A DNA stretch of 64,000 bases from Rosa chinensis (GCF_002994745.2 NC_037090.1:11033501-11097500); one strand, 5' to 3'. Counted from the stretch's first letter, positions 22,816-34,843 are shown. Program-made: numbers and translations. The notes: generated by a model from the letters alone, not told the origin.

Positions 22816-23640
22816 ATTCCAGTCAATAGCAGTCGCAAAGGCAAGAAAAATAACAGATTGTGCAAGTAATTTATGTTCTACAAGTTCGAATCAAGGGCAT
22901 GAGAAGAACAAAGCGCATACAACATTCTTCAATACACTAATTCAGTTTTTAATTTATGTAGTCGATTAGGTCCTAATTCAGTTTTGTCACAAAAGTAATT
23001 TAAATGAGGTTTTTGAATCAAATTGGTTTTCACAATTGTAAGCTAATGTTAAAAGATCACCTTTCCCTCTGTTGCTGGGAGTTAAAAGATGGGTCTGCAA
23101 GCTCTTTAGGATCAACCAATAGGCAGTCTCTGAAACAAATAGCCAGCAGTTAAATATCTGATCTGTACCCCGATGAGAAAAGCTTAGAATTAAGATACTA
23201 ACCTCCATATGATCCCCACGATATCCTAAAGCTTAAGATCCTATGTATAATACACAAAAGCAATATACAACTCCAAAAAAAATCAAGTTTATGAGACACA
23301 TATACTACTAAGAGTTAAATACTGTTTACTCCTTATAGGACTTTTTAGGTGAAATTCGAAGGTCAAGGACTGAAACTATGAAACCCTATAAGTATAGGGA
23401 GTAAATAGTATTTAACTCTACTAATAAACACACCAAAATGCCAAACAATAACTGATGGCTGCCTTGACATCCTCATAAAAAAAACTCTTCTCAAGTCAAT
23501 GAGTTAAGTTCACAATACTAGTAAACTTTCCATTGAGTTCATGTAACAGAACCTACAATGTAAACCAACTAAAACCATGAAAGAGGAAGCTATGGTTAGA
23601 GCAGCCAAGAGTTAAATCATAAAAAATTTAAAAGCTGCAA
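22816..23640. other. CACTA-1 interior, no recognisable gene
   Basis: AT-rich internal sequence of the outer CACTA element between CACTA-2 and the next LTR-type insertion. No domain recognised. Confidence 0.4.
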
Positions 23641-23643
23641 AGA

Positions 23644-25560
23644 TGATAGGAGCATTTTAATGCGACGTTTTAACTGCATTTCCCTACATTTTCTGCGCCA
23701 TTTCCTTGGAAAAATCCCTGTTTAGGAAAGTTTCCATTCTTTGATTGGGAAAGTTCCTTATTGTAGAAAGTTTCCATTTCTCATTTCTGGCAAGTTTCCA
23801 TTTTCAGTTTAGGAAAGTTTCTATTTTTCATTTTTAGTAAGTTTCTATTTTTCATTTTTTAGAAAGTTTCTATTGTCAGTATAGTTTCTATTTTCAGGAC
23901 CTCCGAGCTAAAAAGTGGAAATGAACTCACGAATGGAAAGAGGAGCTTGCGAAAGTCAAGACGAGCGAATATGAGACGAAAAGGGCCACACAATTGAGCA
24001 TAAATGAAGAAATAAGATTTCCTAGTCCAACCAGGAAATCCTGCGAAATGGAGGAAGACTTCCCAAGCAAGTTTCCAACGCAACCATGAAAAATAAATGG
24101 AAAAATAAAGTATCTAGACGTTGGAGATGAGAAGGCTTGAAGTTGAAGCAACGAGGCCCAAGAACTTTATGGATTTGAGTTGGATTTTCGGAAAAATGGA
24201 TCAAGGCCCATGAAAGCCCATGGAATTAGGGTTTGTGACGCAAGGATGTAACCCTAGAGATGTTTTGCCGTGAAAACCAAAGGGATGAGAGAAAAGTGGC
24301 GTGAAAAATCAAGAAGAAATAAAAGATTACGCAAGAGATTTTCTAGGGTGAAGTTTATGGAAAGAAAAAGTGTGGACATCAAGAAAAGCACCAAATGGCG
24401 TCTAGATTCATTCCTAGAAACCCTAAGTATATTTTGGCCGAAATAAGAGAAGAAAATCAGAAATATATTCAAGGAATTTCGGCAAGAATATATTAGGGAA
24501 TCTTCTTGGAGTTTTATGATTGGTTGGATGACACACTAGGGCTTATTTGGCAATTTCTCATTGGTGGAAGGCATGTGGAATTATTAATTTAATTCCTTGA
24601 GAAAATAAACAGAAAATCACGGCTTGGAGGCCAAGCATTGCCGTTCCCTATATAAACTCTACATCCTTAGACGTTTGACATCTCCCACAATTCAGAAAAT
24701 TCTCTCTACGCGCGAAAGCTCTCTCCATTCTCTAGTTCAACCTTTGGCGTTTTCAAGCAAGGAAGGAAGAAGCAAGACTAAGCCGTGAGCATCTCCACCA
24801 TTCCACCTTGAAGCCGTGTACTTTGAAGCTTGCTTTCAAGTTTCATTAGTTCATCATTCGAGTTCTTCATCATCATCTCCATTCACGGTGTAATTCAACC
24901 TTCTTTCTTGTAATCACTTTTGATTCTCCTTGTTTGATTTCATTGGAAGTTGTTCTAGTTAACATTGATGTTTGAACAAGGTTTATATTCTGAAATTTTA
25001 TGATTGAATAAAGGATTTCGATTCATACTTTGTGATTCCAAAGTTGCTTATGTGTGATTGTTCGATTGAATTTGCTTGATAGATATCTCTTGTATGTTAA
25101 TCTTAATTGGTTCGAAACTTTTAGGGTTTATGTATGAGTGGTGCTAGATTTAAGAACATGATTCAACTTCTTGTGTTATGAACTTAAATCAAAAGTAGTA
25201 AAGGTTTTGGACAAAAATCGAATTCAATTGAAAATGATTGCAATTAGGTGAACTTATTCATACTAAGTTGTACACTTGAGTTGATAGCCTTTCTATGTGT
25301 TTCATGCGTTGAACATGTCATGATTGACTAGCTTTCTAGGGCTTGATTACATGTTTGATAGGATTAGTCTATGTGTTTTCACTTAGATTAATTAGCATTG
25401 AATGTAAAATATGGGAAATCGTTTGCTTTCTAACGTTTATATGTGTGAATATTATACTTTGTTTTTATTTTAATTGTTTAAATTGCCCTACATTGACAGG
25501 TGTACCCTCAATCCCCGGAATAGAACGATTCATATTTGCTTATACTACTAATGATGTTTA
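23644..25560 (+). mobile_element. probable solo LTR
   Basis: Starts TGATAGGAGCATTTTAATGC and includes repeated AGGAAAGTTTCC-type units (23720-23880), a TATA box with a short transcribed-looking leader (CTATATAAACT at about 24647) and an LTR-like end near 25550. No protein-coding internal region follows. The right end and target duplication could not be fixed (left flank AAAGA; the best right candidate matches only 4 of 5). Confidence 0.55.
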
Positions 25561-26507
25561 AAGGGTTAGATTATATGCTTGCTTTGATCAATCAAAAATT
25601 CAGAACATACGAAAAATCTCATACTGTTAACTAGAGGGGAAGAAAACCTAAAACAGATGAAAGAGAGGTCAAAACTATACAACTTAAAGCAAGGGCTATA
25701 TTCTGCTTAACCTGCATGTACAGAAAGATAATAATGTCATGAACAAAACATAAAAGAACATAACAAACAAATGATGGGATAGATGTAGCAAGTACCAGGG
25801 GAGCTGTATTAATTGAAAAGCATGCAAAAGTAACATGAGAAGCTAGTTGAAAAGTTATAATATTGAGATAGTCATGGTCATAAGATGTAATCTTTAGCTC
25901 TTAAAATATGCTTTATACTTTGGTACTCAAAATAACACGACAAGCTAGTTGTTGATAAACACAAGAGGACCTGTCTGTGCAATGTCAATGGCAAACAAGT
26001 CAGAGCACAAGCTAGTAAAGAACAGCAATTCTCACCAAGTCATATCTCACTTCAAATCAAACTTGTAAATAATACATTGAAATTAATAGATTATTATAAA
26101 GAAGGAACTAGCTGATACAGTTCAAATGCAACTAAAGCAATTGACAAAACAAACAATTTTGTTCTTTTAAAGTTTTACTAGTTATTTTTTGGGAGAAAGA
26201 AGCATCTAGTTCCATTGCCAACATCTTCCATTCCAAAGCTTTCTTCTTCATCTCTTTCCCTTCTTCTTAACTACACACAATTTTGCATTTGAATCAATCA
26301 AGTCATCGATTAGAATACAAGTGAAAGGCCAAAAATTCCCTCACCTTGTCCGACTGAACTGAACGTTGTCCCCCTATTGCCGCTCAAATCGAACTGTGTC
26401 CCGTCCCGGTGTAATGTACTAAATTCAAACATAATTGCAATCAATCCCAATCCAAAAGAACAAATAAGCGCAAATTCAATAAGCACAAACCCTAGCCTCC
26501 TATCACC
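25561..26507. other. CACTA-1 interior, no recognisable gene
   Basis: AT-rich interior of the outer CACTA element. Pyrimidine tracts near 26240 look intron-like on the + strand, but no exon was recognised. Confidence 0.35.
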
Positions 26508-26627
26508 TCAAGCTTGGGATATAGTGAGGAGTTCCTTCTTCAATAACCGAGCCGTCATTGGCATTATGCCTTGGATGCTTTCGCGGAAGACCTTACGATG
26601 TCGATCTGTGCCTCCATTTCCACGCGA
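26508..26627 (-). pseudogene. histone H4 fragment in CACTA-1
   Basis: The minus-strand frame reads SRGNGGTDRHRKVFRESIQG followed by I. Histone H4 begins SGRGKGG and continues GGAKRHRKV-R--IQGI, so 13 of 17 residues agree across the GG to IQGI block, with about eight residues of the glycine-lysine tail deleted. After IQGI the match fades and the frame ends at a stop. The start codon is lost and an LTR (26,644-29,323) sits just upstream. It cannot make a functional H4; a captured and decayed gene piece is the simplest reading. Confidence 0.7.
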
Positions 26628-27679
26628 GAATCTCGAAAATCTGTGTCACTCCCCTGATTTTTAACACAAATAAAAATCGATATATAATCTCATAATTATA
26701 CATGCGTGATCGTTCAACCATCAATACAAAATACCTGAAATTTTTTTCTCTTTAAATCAAGTACACACTGATGCCCTGAACCCTCAAAGTTAATATACAC
26801 TTGCTCCACAGAGTTATATATTACACAATCTTACGAATTGAATTGTCAACAACAAAATAAAATGTAAATGCTCCTCAGAGCTCACTACAAGCAGAAGTCT
26901 TAATAACGGTAAAGTCACAAAAATGGCTTCCTACCGTAAAGTTGCAAATGGGGCTACCTCAGCATCAGCCACGATTATCCTGACCTGCAGGATTAACCCC
27001 TACACCGTTTGAATGGTGCACCGGGTTGCCACACAACAAATCCAGTAAGCTTTTGCAAGTCCGTATAAGTAAACTCAATATCACAAAGCAGAAAACACAT
27101 TCTTAAGTCACCTAAATCTAAACAACGATAAGCACATAACTCACAACTACAACCATATGTTTCATAATCTTCCATAACATGCTTACGTAGGTCAACTCGT
27201 GACTAAAACCACATGCTCAGATTCTCAACCTAGCATCCAATTACACAAATTCCAGTCAAACAAAATCTCCTCAAGTAATGTTTGGAAATCCTTTGACGCA
27301 CAACGGCGAGTCACAAAGATCACACTCATTTCCTTCCCACCGGAAGTCTCTGTCATCAACATGACATCAAAGGTGAAAACAATGAATCACCTTCCTATCC
27401 TCACACAGAGCACAATCGTCACCACTATAGCTTTTAAAATCAATCAAACCATCAATCAATGAATTCAAGAAGAAAACAAAGCAATCACAATTCAAAACAA
27501 GCAAAACAATTCATAGTAACCCCTGTGTACAGTTTTAGTTCAGGAGGTCACATTAAGACAAGTAATTCAAGTCATAGCAATCATCATAACCCCACACTCT
27601 GACATCCGTAGGTAGTTCCGACCATCATAGCAATTGTCTCGACCTTTGTTAACTTAATAACAATGCAACTCCGCTACCG

Positions 27680-28195
27680 AGCAGTCATCACATTGATCAT
27701 TACACATATTTCACCGGTCATCACACAGATAGTCATCATCCTACTAATCATCACACATATAGCGATCATCACACAGATTTTGCCAGTCATCACACATATA
27801 GCGGTCATCACACAGATTTTGTCAGTCATCACACAGATAGTGATCATCACACAGACTGCATCGATTTATCACACAGATATTCCTACACAAGCTTTACATG
27901 ACAATCATCACAAAGATTTATCACACTGATGTCATCGATTCATCACACAGATATTCCTACATAAGCTTTACATGACCATCATCACAAAGATTCATCACAC
28001 TGATGTCATCGATTCATCACACAGATATTCCTACACAAGCTTTACATGACAATCATCACAAAAATTCATCACACTGATGTCATCGATTCATCACACAGAT
28101 ATTCCTACATAATCTTTACATGACCATCATCATAAAGATTCATCACATTGATGTCATCGATTCATCACACAGATATTCTTACACAAGCTTTACCA
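27680..28195. repeat. tandem repeats: short CATCACACA units then about 80-bp units
   Basis: From 27,680 to about 27,870 a short unit of the form GTCATCACACAGAT recurs. From 27,870 to 28,195 a longer unit of about 80 bp repeats four times (CATCACACAGATATTCC, then AAGCTTTACATGAC, then CATCACACTGATGTCATCGA). It lies inside the solo LTR and is not a CRISPR array: units are contiguous and there are no unique spacers. Confidence 0.85.
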
Positions 28196-28339
28196 TATCT
28201 TAAATCTCAATTAAGACGGTCATATTAGACCCATGGTATCTCAACACATGATATTCTACAATCACAACTCAACACACAATTTCACCATTCTCGAGCAATA
28301 ATGAACTCATTCCAAATATTGTTCACATCACAACGAAAC

Positions 28340-28404
28340 CACCAATACATATATATATTTCACATAAATATATATACATATAATATATATATATATATAT
28401 ATAA
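28340..28404. repeat. (AT)n-rich tract
   Basis: Interrupted TA repeats within the solo LTR. Confidence 0.8.
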
Positions 28405-30159
28405 TCATCCACTCAGGAATGCCACTAATACCAACTATAGTCATAGTTAACCTGCTAACTCCAAGACCATATGGTAATTATGCTCATAACGAATATCGTG
28501 AGATTTAGTCACCTCGAAATTCCCGTTGCGTCTTCAATATAGAATAAAGCAGCCAACCACAAAATAACCGTCCAAGAATACTTCATCAAGTACCTTAGAC
28601 TAAATCTGCCCAATTGAAATCCTAGAATTTCAATCCCAAAATTCGACCTCCACGAGTTGAATCGATGCAAGCCACCTTGTGAAAAGCATCTACGTCATCA
28701 GAGCTCCAAAAGCCCTCAAGAATCACCTGCAAAGGTGGCCCGAATCTTCAGTTCCGACGAAGGCGATTTTGTCCCCAACGTGGCTTCTTCTCGGCCTTGC
28801 AGCGCCCACCACAGCTCATCCCACACTCGATGGTTACCACAGACGTGTAGAGGAGGTTGAGGCGAAAAAAGCCCACTTGGAATCGTGTCCAATGGTGGCC
28901 GGATCGCCAAGAAATCGGTCGGCGAAGTGGAGAGGCGAAACTAGGCTCGGACTGAAGAGAGAGAAAAAGTTTCCCGATTTGGAAACTTCTGATTTTTCTG
29001 ATATTTTTCCGGAAAAATCTCATATATACCAAAATGGAAACTTTTTCCGACAGCCATAACTTATTTATACGAACTCCGATTTCAGCGTTCCGCATGTCCA
29101 CGAACTCGTATCGACGAGCTCTACGACTTTCGTTAAGGAAGTTTTTGGAAAATCTCAACATATCAAAAGTCAACCTTGAACACCCTCCTAAATCCACAAT
29201 TTTCGAATAACAATTCGTCCGAAACGCTTTCGCTCCATCCACGAGCCACGAAATCGTCTAATAACCACTAATTAAATTCTGAAAAATCCTCGGAAAATAA
29301 TAACAAATTTCTGGGGTACTACAATCTAGAATCAAAAAACAAAATTGAAGAGTTAAAGAGACGAAATAGGACTAGAATTTGAAAATTTGAAACCTAATTG
29401 AAAAGAGATTGCGAACCTGAAATTGGATTTGTCTTAGAGTGAGAGAGATGGGAGAGACCGACTCTCTTTTCGCAGGGAGAGACCTCTGAGAACAAAAATC
29501 ACGGGGGGAGTTTTTAAGTTTTAACTCAATTTTTCGCGGCCTCGAAGAGAAAACAATGACTGCGTGCAGCAAGAGCACGCAGCAAAAGAATCAAATATTC
29601 ACGATGAACGGCTAAAATGCATAGTTAAATGAGAAAATTTTTCTCATTCACGATGTGCACAAAAATAACGCCGTAAAAAACTCTTATTTACGACTTACAT
29701 TTTTGCACACCGTAAATTTCACGTCGTAAAAGCTCTAATTTCCCGTAGTGACCCTAACAATATATACGCCTACGCAGCTCAACCAGTTACCAGCTCATAT
29801 AATCACTTTTGGTTTGTGGCTTTCTGTATTGCTATTTCCCAACAACCACTTTATTCCCAATAGAAAAGCTTAATGCAACAAGCCACTGTTTTAAGTTGTA
29901 TTATTATTATTATATCGATCTTTTGCTGATTGCTACGCATATAAAAACAGGTTTCCTTTGTTTTGATGCAAACTGTGAAAGCTATATTCATTCCGTTCAT
30001 TGGTCATAAAGATATATGAAATCCCTTCCACTTTCTTCCTACTTTTAATTCTTTACTGTCCTAAACGGGTGATATCAACATTTTAAGGGATTATATATTC
30101 TCAAACATCTGTGGACCAACCACTCTGATGGCACCTTCAAGTTTAAACTAAGAACTCCA

Positions 30160-30370
30160 CGAACTACTCAATCACTGAGCTTTCTTTCCTTTTCAATGCA
30201 GCTAGCGGTAGTAGTTAAAAAACTGTGTGACCGAATTTTAGTTCTAGCTCTCTTTAACTTACGAACTGCTCAATCGCTGATTCACAGAGCTTTCTTTCCT
30301 TTTCAATGCAGCTGGAAGTAGTAGTTAAAAAATTGTGTGACCTAATTTCAGTTCTAGCTCTCTTTAACTT
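30160..30370. repeat. tandem duplication of about 105 bp
   Basis: Two adjacent copies (about 30160-30260 and 30261-30370), each containing GAGCTTTCTTTCCTTTTCAA, GTAGTAGTTAAAAAA and TTCTAGCTCTCTTTAACTT, with a few substitutions. The second copy abuts the left end of the Harbinger-type element at 30,374. Confidence 0.8.
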
Positions 30371-30679
30371 TTAGGCCCAGTTTGGGATAGATTTTAGACC
30401 TGCTTTTGAGATAGATTCTGCTTTTGGGCATAATATATAGTGTTTGGTAAATTTTATAGAAGCTGCTTTTGGGCTAAATTGATTCTCATGGAAGCTAAAA
30501 GTGAGAAGCACCTTCGGAGTAGCTTTTGGATTCTGATTATGGGGAAAACACGGAGTGAACAGTGTTTATTTAATGAAATTTATGAAATGACGAATAATGT
30601 CCTCATCCTTTTGTAACAATTATATTGCCAATAGAGTTTTCTCTCTTTCTCTCTTAACACGCTGGGACGCAGGGTTGCC

Positions 30680-30975
30680 GTCAGCACATAGGAGAGATCG
30701 ATCTGTGCTCCAACATCTTCAAAGCGTACCAACTCTCGAGAGATCGTTCTGTGCTCCAAGATCGCTCTGTCACCGCCTCTCTCTCTCTCTCTCTGGGCTG
30801 TCGTCAACATATCTTCCAAGATCGATCTGTGCTCCAACATCTTCAAAGATCGATATGTTCTCCAACATCTTCAAAGATCGATCTGTGCTCCAATATCTTC
30901 AAAGCGTACCAACTTTCGAGAGATCGATCTGTGCTCCAAGCTCTTCAAAGCGTACCAACTCTCGAGAGATCGATC
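30680..30975 (+). repeat. minisatellite, GATCGATCTGTGCTCCAA units
   Basis: The unit AGATCGATCTGTGCTCCAA followed by a short linker (CATCTTCAAAG, with or without CGTACCAACTCTCGAG) occurs about seven times. It stays open in two frames, giving repeated DRSVLQ/DLCSNIF-like peptides, but I see no reason to think it is translated. It lies where the 5' leader of the FAR1-derived unit would be, ahead of a plausible donor site at about 31030 (CACTGTAAGTCC). Confidence 0.8.
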
Positions 30976-31360
30976 TCAACAGCAAATTGATTCAGAAACT
31001 GATGAATTGATTTAGAGAATCAAACTCACTGTAAGTCCTCCTTCTCCATCTCTCCCCAAATTTATAGTATGTTGATGAAACTGCTTCGATTCGTTGCGCT
31101 TCTTATTCTCTCCTCTAAAGTTCTTATTTTTCTCTATATACGTCCCCTGCAGAACAAGTAGTCACAGATCGAAACAAGAGCTGCGGCCCTGTTTCTATAT
31201 TTGGTCGATTTGTAGTATTCTGGGTACTAAATTTCCGCAGGCAGAGACAGGGTAAGTAAGATTCACTCTTTCAATTCAATTCCAGTCCCTCCACATTTTC
31301 ATAGTTTGATTTCGTTTCTGGGCCTCTATGATGCTACATGGGAATTTTTTTTTCCAAATG

Positions 31361-32431
31361 TCTGGTGTTTTCACCATACCTGCCAAATATGTATTGCAGC
31401 GGTGGACAAATACTGCTATGAGCAGGCATGCCATTGGCAAAAAATTGGATGAGGTACAATCTAAGGTCCGTCGTTACAATGATTTATGTCGACGAGCCAT
31501 AATATTGGGTGAAGAAGGGTCACTTTCTCAGGAGAGTTATGATGTAGCATTATGTGCCATAAAAGAAGCTTTAAAGCAATGCACGAGTTTGAACACTTCT
31601 GTTGAAAGCAATGCAAAACCTAATGACTCGGCAATAGATGGTATTTGTGGTATTGAAGTGAGTCAGTGTGGTATGACATCTGATGACAAGATTTTTGGTC
31701 TGAAAGTGAGTACTGCTAGCAAGACTCCTAGGAGAGTTGGGACTGGGAAAGTGGTGGCAAGGCATGGGAAAGGAAAGGTATAAAATGGTGGCTTCTAAGG
31801 TCTACTTGTATCTTTTTCCTTTCGAAAATATTTTAGATGCATTAATGTGACAGATAAATTCTGCTTCATTTGCATACAGGTACCTCAGCCGGAAGGTATG
31901 AGAGTTGGAACACAAGACCAGTTTCCCCAAATGGTATGTCATGCTGCCTCCCATCTTAATTCTGTTTGATTAGTGGAATTTTTCTTTCTTTTCTGCTTTG
32001 ATTTTGATGTTGTAAACTTTTGTAGAAAGATACTTCATTTTGCCCAAAAAAAAGAAATCATTATGACATACTGGATTTGATTAGTGGCAAACATAATTTT
32101 AATCATGGATAAAAAATACAGCTAGTATAAGTTAGAAAGAAGTGAGGATGTTCACAGGTTCTTTTGGTTTAGGTTTCTCCCCTGCTTTGATAAACTGTAT
32201 CTAGGAGTTTTTGACATAGTGCTTGTTCCTTCCTTGTGGCAGCAAGTTTGTTCTGAGACAAGGCCGCCTATGCTGATGCAGCTACATAATGTGGTGCCTC
32301 CGCAGTTGCATAATATGGTGCCATCAATGTTTCAAAATGTCTCACCGGCACAGTTCCATAATGGCTTGTTCGACACCTGTGCAGGAGAATCGTCTCCCTC
32401 AGTAACTTGGAACTTTTCTTCCTCTTTTTAA
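31361..32431 (+). pseudogene. FAR1/FHY3-family C-terminal gene fragment, three exons
   Basis: FAR1-related proteins are transposase-derived regulators. Here only the part downstream of the SWIM zinc finger remains: exon 31361-31777 (MSGVFTIPAKYVLQRW, then KVRRYNDLCRRAIILGEEGS, LSQESYDVALCAIKEAL), exon 31880-31933 and exon 32243-32431 ending FSSSF and stop. Donors (AAG/GTATAA, ATG/GTATGT) and acceptors (TACAG/GTA, TGGCAG/CAA) keep the frame, giving about 219 residues. The N-terminal FAR1 domain, MULE transposase domain and SWIM domain are absent. Exons stay open and splice sites are intact, so the piece could be recent or even expressed. It lies wholly inside the Harbinger-type element, which suggests capture. 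Confidence 0.65.
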
Positions 32432-33360
32432 GAATTGAGTGTTGTTTATACATCCATGTACAGTAGAAAGTAGAGACGAACTGAAGTAGTGTAGGTTTCA
32501 GCACTCCTCAGTTTTACAGGTGCGTGCTAGTGGGGTCCTAAGAACTGTTGAAAAGTATCCAAATACATCGTATATGTTGTGCACCTGGATTTCTATTTGG
32601 TGATAGGACTCTAGGAGTAATGAAAAAAAAAAAAAAACAGACGGAGAGTCGTTGATGATTCTTGCACCAAGGCTTTGTCTCATTTCCTGTGTCGGTGAGA
32701 GGAAAAGATGGAAGACAATGCATATGAAGAAGATGGTCCGGGAAGACAAGAAATGGAGATGTTAAGAAATACAATTGCACAAAGTCTAATGAATGCATCT
32801 ACTTAGCATTTAGTTGCAAAGTTGTATTGACTTTAATACATTTTGTGTAATGTTTCCCGTATACCATGGTGGGGGCATGTTTTGTGTAATATTCTCAACT
32901 CATTTGTATAATATTTAAGGGTTTAATGTAATATTTTATTTGATCCAAGCAATATATAAGCAAACAAATTACAAAAAACTAAAATTGCTTATATAATTTG
33001 TAGAATTAATATACATATTGAGATAAAAGTGATGAATTGATAATTTAAACTAGTGTACAAGGACAATACATGAGAAATTATTTAATTTGGTATAGTTACA
33101 TAATCATAAAACAAAGTTATGTAGTTTAGTAGCATCTTTTATCATCTATGCCCATTTTGGTAATTATACCAAACCAAAGTACTTTTTACTTACAATTTAC
33201 CAAACACTCAGAAATTGCTTTTGGTTCACACAACACTTTTAAAAACAATTTACCAAACACATCAGCTGCTTCTTCTCGCAGCAATATCAGAAGTGTTTCT
33301 TCTCGCAGCAACATCAGAAGTGTTTCTTCTCGCAGCGCAACAATCCCAAACTGGGTCTTA

Positions 33361-34843
33361 GTTAACAACAAAAATTTTCACTGGCTATAGCTTATTGTCA
33401 GCGTAAACCCATAGGTAAATACAAGTTAATACTTATTTTCTCATTAGTTAATACATATCTCAACGATGAACCCTAAATAATAAATAGAGATAGTCACTAC
33501 TCACTAGTGAATCACATGTATGAGATGAAATCAAGTGATTTGTGTCAAGAAATATTTTTCTTGAAACTATAAAATATTTCAAATTATAGCTCGTCACATA
33601 CATTTCTATTAAATGCATACGATGTGATCTGAATTAATTTCAATTATTCATCACTTCACTGTCCAGAAGCTTATAGAAAACTATAATATTTCTGTTTGTT
33701 TAAGATATCATGATTTGTAAGTAAACTCTATATAAAATGTAAATGTGTATCTAGTTTATAAATTTTGAAGAACATATATGCAACTAAATTTATAGCTCGA
33801 ATCATATTCAACTTCAAGCTCATACTCGGATATTTTACTGATGGGAATCCGTGTGGCCAGCGTGTGGATACCGTGGTCAACCAAATCTAATTTGCATAGG
33901 ACAGGACAAGGCATGGGCAATTGAAAGTTTGAATAGCACTAGAGAAAAGGATCAGAACATTTTTATAACGAGACATTGAAGGAACACAAGAAAGCCAAAA
34001 AGTAATATGGGTTGTGAAAAGACTAGCTAATAGCTATGTGGTCATAAATCAACATTAAAGTTAACAAATCAAAATTAGAATAAAGTGGCGAGAGTGCTTT
34101 CCTAGGCAATTGGCAGGAAAGTTGCCTCTTCTCTTTTTTAAAGGAAAAAAAAAAAAAAAAAGTGGGCAGTTTTGTCATTTAATTGATCAATTTGATCTTG
34201 ATGCGATGCTTTACAATTATATTGCTCATGTTGCCTCCGAGTTTGTTCAGTGGGTAGTAGGACCAAAATAATGTGTGCAAGCAATATGGTGGGCACTAGG
34301 CTTTTCATGAATGAAGCCATGAAGGTTGCCAAAAGCAACAATAATCATGTTAGTGCCAGCAAGATTCTCAAACAGCAAATAACTTAACAAACAAGCCAGC
34401 ATGGAAGATGGCAATAGGCCGGGGTAGGGTTCTGCATAACCCCCTCTCCATTTTTAACAGCTAAAAATGCTCCTGGTGAACTTTACCTCCAATTAGATGA
34501 TGATACGTGTAGAGAATCATGATTTCGGAAAAAACAAAAAAGAGTTAGTTTTCTGATCTTAGATTCTTACTCATGCTCAAAGTTTGGTGGCGAGTCTCTA
34601 CTTCAATAATAAGATGTTTGTCAAGCTCAGACTTAAATTTTAAATTTGTGCGTGCATGTGATCTCCATTTTTTATGCATTAAATGAAAGTATCCGATTGA
34701 AATTAAATTTTATTGATTTTTTATTAGAAATTTTATTATTTAGTTTTTGACTTTTTGTTTTTTATACACTTGTCAATAAGACATATTTTGACACCAGTGA
34801 TTGATATTAGCCTTTCGGTTAATTTTGGTGAAACACTTCCCTC
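33361..34843. other. no recognisable gene
   Basis: AT-rich intergenic DNA with a poly(A) run at about 34143-34160. Nothing identified. Confidence 0.4.

Larger units (their letters stand above)
26644..29323 (-). mobile_element. solo LTR (2,680 bp), probably Gypsy-type
   Basis: On the minus strand it starts TGTAGTACCCCAGAAATTTG and ends GGGGAGTGACA (TG...CA). Flanks are ATCTG (26639-26643) and ATCTA (29324-29328), a 4-of-5 match to a 5-bp target duplication. It contains tandem repeats (27.7-28.2 kb) and long non-coding frames in GC-rich sequence (28,640-29,240) but no gag-pol. It separates the H4 fragment from the rest of CACTA-1. Confidence 0.7.
16526..29750. mobile_element. CACTA-1: 13.2-kb CACTA element, host of nested insertions
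   Basis: Begins CACTACAGGAAAA and ends with the inverted equivalent (TTTCCCGTAGTG), flanked by a 3-bp direct repeat ACC (16523-16525; 29751-29753), all standard for CACTA/EnSpm elements. Both subterminal regions carry many short copies of a TTTACGGCGTGC-like motif in both orientations (16540-16760 and 29630-29745), the presumed transposase-binding repeats. No TNPA or TNPD transposase is visible, so it is non-autonomous. Subtracting the nested LINE, CACTA-2 and two LTR-type insertions leaves roughly 3.3 kb of original element, which includes a histone H4 fragment. Confidence 0.85.
30374..33357. mobile_element. Harbinger-type element (2,984 bp) carrying FAR1-family exons
   Basis: Left end GGCCCAGTTTGGGAT, right end inverted GACCCAGTTTGGGAT (one mismatch), flanked by TTA on both sides (30371-30373; 33358-33360), as in PIF/Harbinger and Tourist elements. 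Subterminal TGTTTGGTAAATT (about 30441) is mirrored by AATTTACCAAACA at about 33196 and 33247. The right arm has a 27-bp tandem repeat (33271-33337). No Harbinger transposase or Myb-like partner is present. The interior instead holds a spliced gene fragment and a minisatellite, so the element is non-autonomous with a captured cargo. Confidence 0.75.

Noticed and set aside
27663..28195. CRISPR-like array
   Set aside because: Eukaryotic sequence, contiguous tandem units without unique spacers, inside an LTR.
28657..29242. 126- and 164-codon frames as genes
   Set aside because: They lie in the GC-rich part of a solo LTR on opposing strands, show no domain, and are probably untranslated.
30350..33370. 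8-bp (hAT-type) target duplication for the FAR1-carrying element
   Set aside because: No 8-bp match exists at the ends, whereas TTA on both sides with the aligned 15-bp ends fits Harbinger.
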